A stretch of DNA of 64,000 nucleotides from Rebecca billardiae RCC1528 (lineage: Eukaryota > Haptophyta), in contig OZ251236.1 of assembly GCA_965240325.2 (NCBI GenBank), forward strand, positions 1,488,001-1,552,000, in the 5' to 3' direction. Position numbers and translations under genes: made by a program. Position 1 is the first letter of the stretch. Every line of letters begins with the position of its first letter. Below are positions 62,881-64,000 of this stretch, piece by piece. The notes under the pieces are model-generated. The model saw only the letters and a program-made list of their open reading frames with translations. It had not been told where the DNA came from and did not search any database.

Positions 62881-64000
62881 GCTCCTGGACGCCCCGAGCC
62901 TGGAGATGGCGGAGCGGCTGCTCGCGCTGCTCGCGCAGCTGTTCACGCAGCTCCCGCCGCCGCGCTCGCCCTCCGCGCCCCGCCTCGACGCCGCCTGCCG
63001 CGAGGTCGTCCATCTGCTCGCAGACCGGCCGCGCTCCTTCTCAGAGGTGGCGGACAGGGTGGGCGCGGCCGGCCCGAGCGGCGCGGGCGCGTCCGCGTGC
63101 GCCGAGCTGCCGTCCGACGAGCTCGAGGCGGTGCTCGACCGCGTGGCCACGCGGCGCGCGGTGCTGCTGCGCGGCGTGCGCGACCACGACGTCTTTGAGC
63201 TGCGCCCGCTCGCGTGGGCGTTGTACAACCCTGCGCACGCGCACCTGAGCCGGCAGCGGCACGAGTCGGCGCACGCGAGGCTGCGCGCGGCGCGCGGCGC
63301 GCTGCGCGCCGCCGCGGCCGCGGGCAGTGCGGAGGTGGTGGCGGCGGTGCGCGCCGCCGCGCAGGCCGGGGCGGAGCGCGCGCCGACCTCGCCGCCGCGC
63401 GGCTGCGCGCCGCCGGTGGCCAGCCTGCCCGCCGCGCACCCCGCGCTCGAGCGAGTGCGCCTGGCCTACCTCTGCTCGAGCGCGCTCGCGGATCTGACGC
63501 TGGCGGCGTTGCGCGCGGCGCTCGGCGGCGGCGGGACGGGCGCGCGCCCGGCGCCGGGCGCGCCGCCGCGCGGGGGCGCGGCCGCGGCTGGCGCGGCCGG
63601 CGCCGGCGGCGCTGCGCTGGGGCCGCCGAGCCCGCCGCCGCCCGCCGCCGACTCCGCCGCCGACTCCGCCGCCGCTCCGCCGCCGGCCGTGGCGCACGAC
63701 CGGCTGCTGAGCTGCGCGCTGCAGCTGCTGGGCCTGGGCGTGCACGTGGACGCGCGCGCGCTGCGGGCCACGCTCGACGCGCAGCGGCGCCGCGCCGAGG
63801 CGTGCGCGCGCTCAGCGGGCGGGCACGCCGCGCCGTGCATGCGCGAGCTGCTGCGCGCCGTCAGCACCCTCGACATGCACGACGCTGACGCCGCCGACGC
63901 CGCCGACGACGTCGCCGCCGCCGACGCCGATGCGGACTCGGCCGACGGCGCGTGGCTCTGGGCACGCGCGGCGGAGCTGCTGCCGACGCTGTCGCACGCG
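60267..64000 (+). CDS. UBR-box E3 ubiquitin ligase (N-recognin, UBR1/PRT6 type), 5' part
   Basis: Partial: runs off the right edge without a stop. Exons 60267-60482 and 60626-64000. The 143-bp intron (GTGGGA...GCGCAG) splits the UBR box: GVCTHVFSRGDMAWNCRTCQ joined to VDDTCVICNACFMASEHEGH, then DGCCDCGDPDAWRPDGFCTRH, with the full Cys/His zinc ligand set that reads N-terminal degrons. Downstream text fits UBR1/2 proteins: ALYLRLLVDARFKARFARAF, LTLSVQFLNREALVVPLVER, LTFHLPLQRLVASLV and LRPLAWALYNPAHAHL. Several Gly/Ala runs (near 62390-62430 and 62790-62880) are inserts. The RING and C-terminal cap lie beyond the window. An N-degron pathway role follows from family knowledge. Confidence 0.93.

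Overview
This is a eukaryotic nuclear window. Genes are spliced with short GT...AG introns, exons are about 70-80% GC, there are no operons, and proteins carry long Ala/Gly/Pro/Asp low-complexity runs. A plant-type phytoene desaturase, a plant-type dihydrodipicolinate reductase and a phytyl-ester-synthase-like enzyme point to a photosynthetic alga. Signal-peptide-like N-termini on predicted plastid proteins fit a secondary plastid. An NN-CH (axonemal-type) protein suggests a flagellated cell. Together this fits a high-GC haptophyte (Pavlova/Isochrysis-like) best, but that is inference; no rRNA or organelle marker is present.

Layout. 1-1017: non-coding with short inverted repeats. 1018-14229: a wall-type Pro-rich membrane glycoprotein (-), DapB (-), a TIR-like/LRR protein (-), and, head-to-head with it, a myristoylated CaMKK-like kinase-PP2C fusion (+). 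14230-24800: a lower-GC accessory island. It holds an 872-bp tandem duplication, two copies of an unclassified element with inverted ends, and an intact Copia-type LTR element with apparently identical LTRs nested in one copy. 24804-36136: two R2R3-MYB paralogs facing each other, with phytoene desaturase, a secreted transglutaminase-like protein and a 1-kb composite microsatellite between them. 36137-39162: non-coding, including a 172-bp satellite. 39163-48440: a diflavin reductase head-to-head with a large NN-CH protein, then a GST-like gene. 48441-50799: gene-poor. 50800-64000: a J-domain/PARP-zinc-finger/BRCT protein, a phytyl-ester-synthase-like enzyme, a membrane-anchored F-box/LRR protein, a branched-chain aminotransferase, a small orphan secreted or plastid protein, and the 5' part of a UBR-box N-recognin that runs off the window.

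The genes do not form one pathway. Shared features are compact head-to-head promoters (112-403 bp), unusual GTGCGC 5' splice sites in 10 of 15 modelled introns, and several domain fusions. The strongest candidates for something undescribed are the kinase-phosphatase fusion, the J/PARP-Zn/BRCT protein, the MYB pair with a shared unnamed C-terminal motif, and the unclassified element family in the island.
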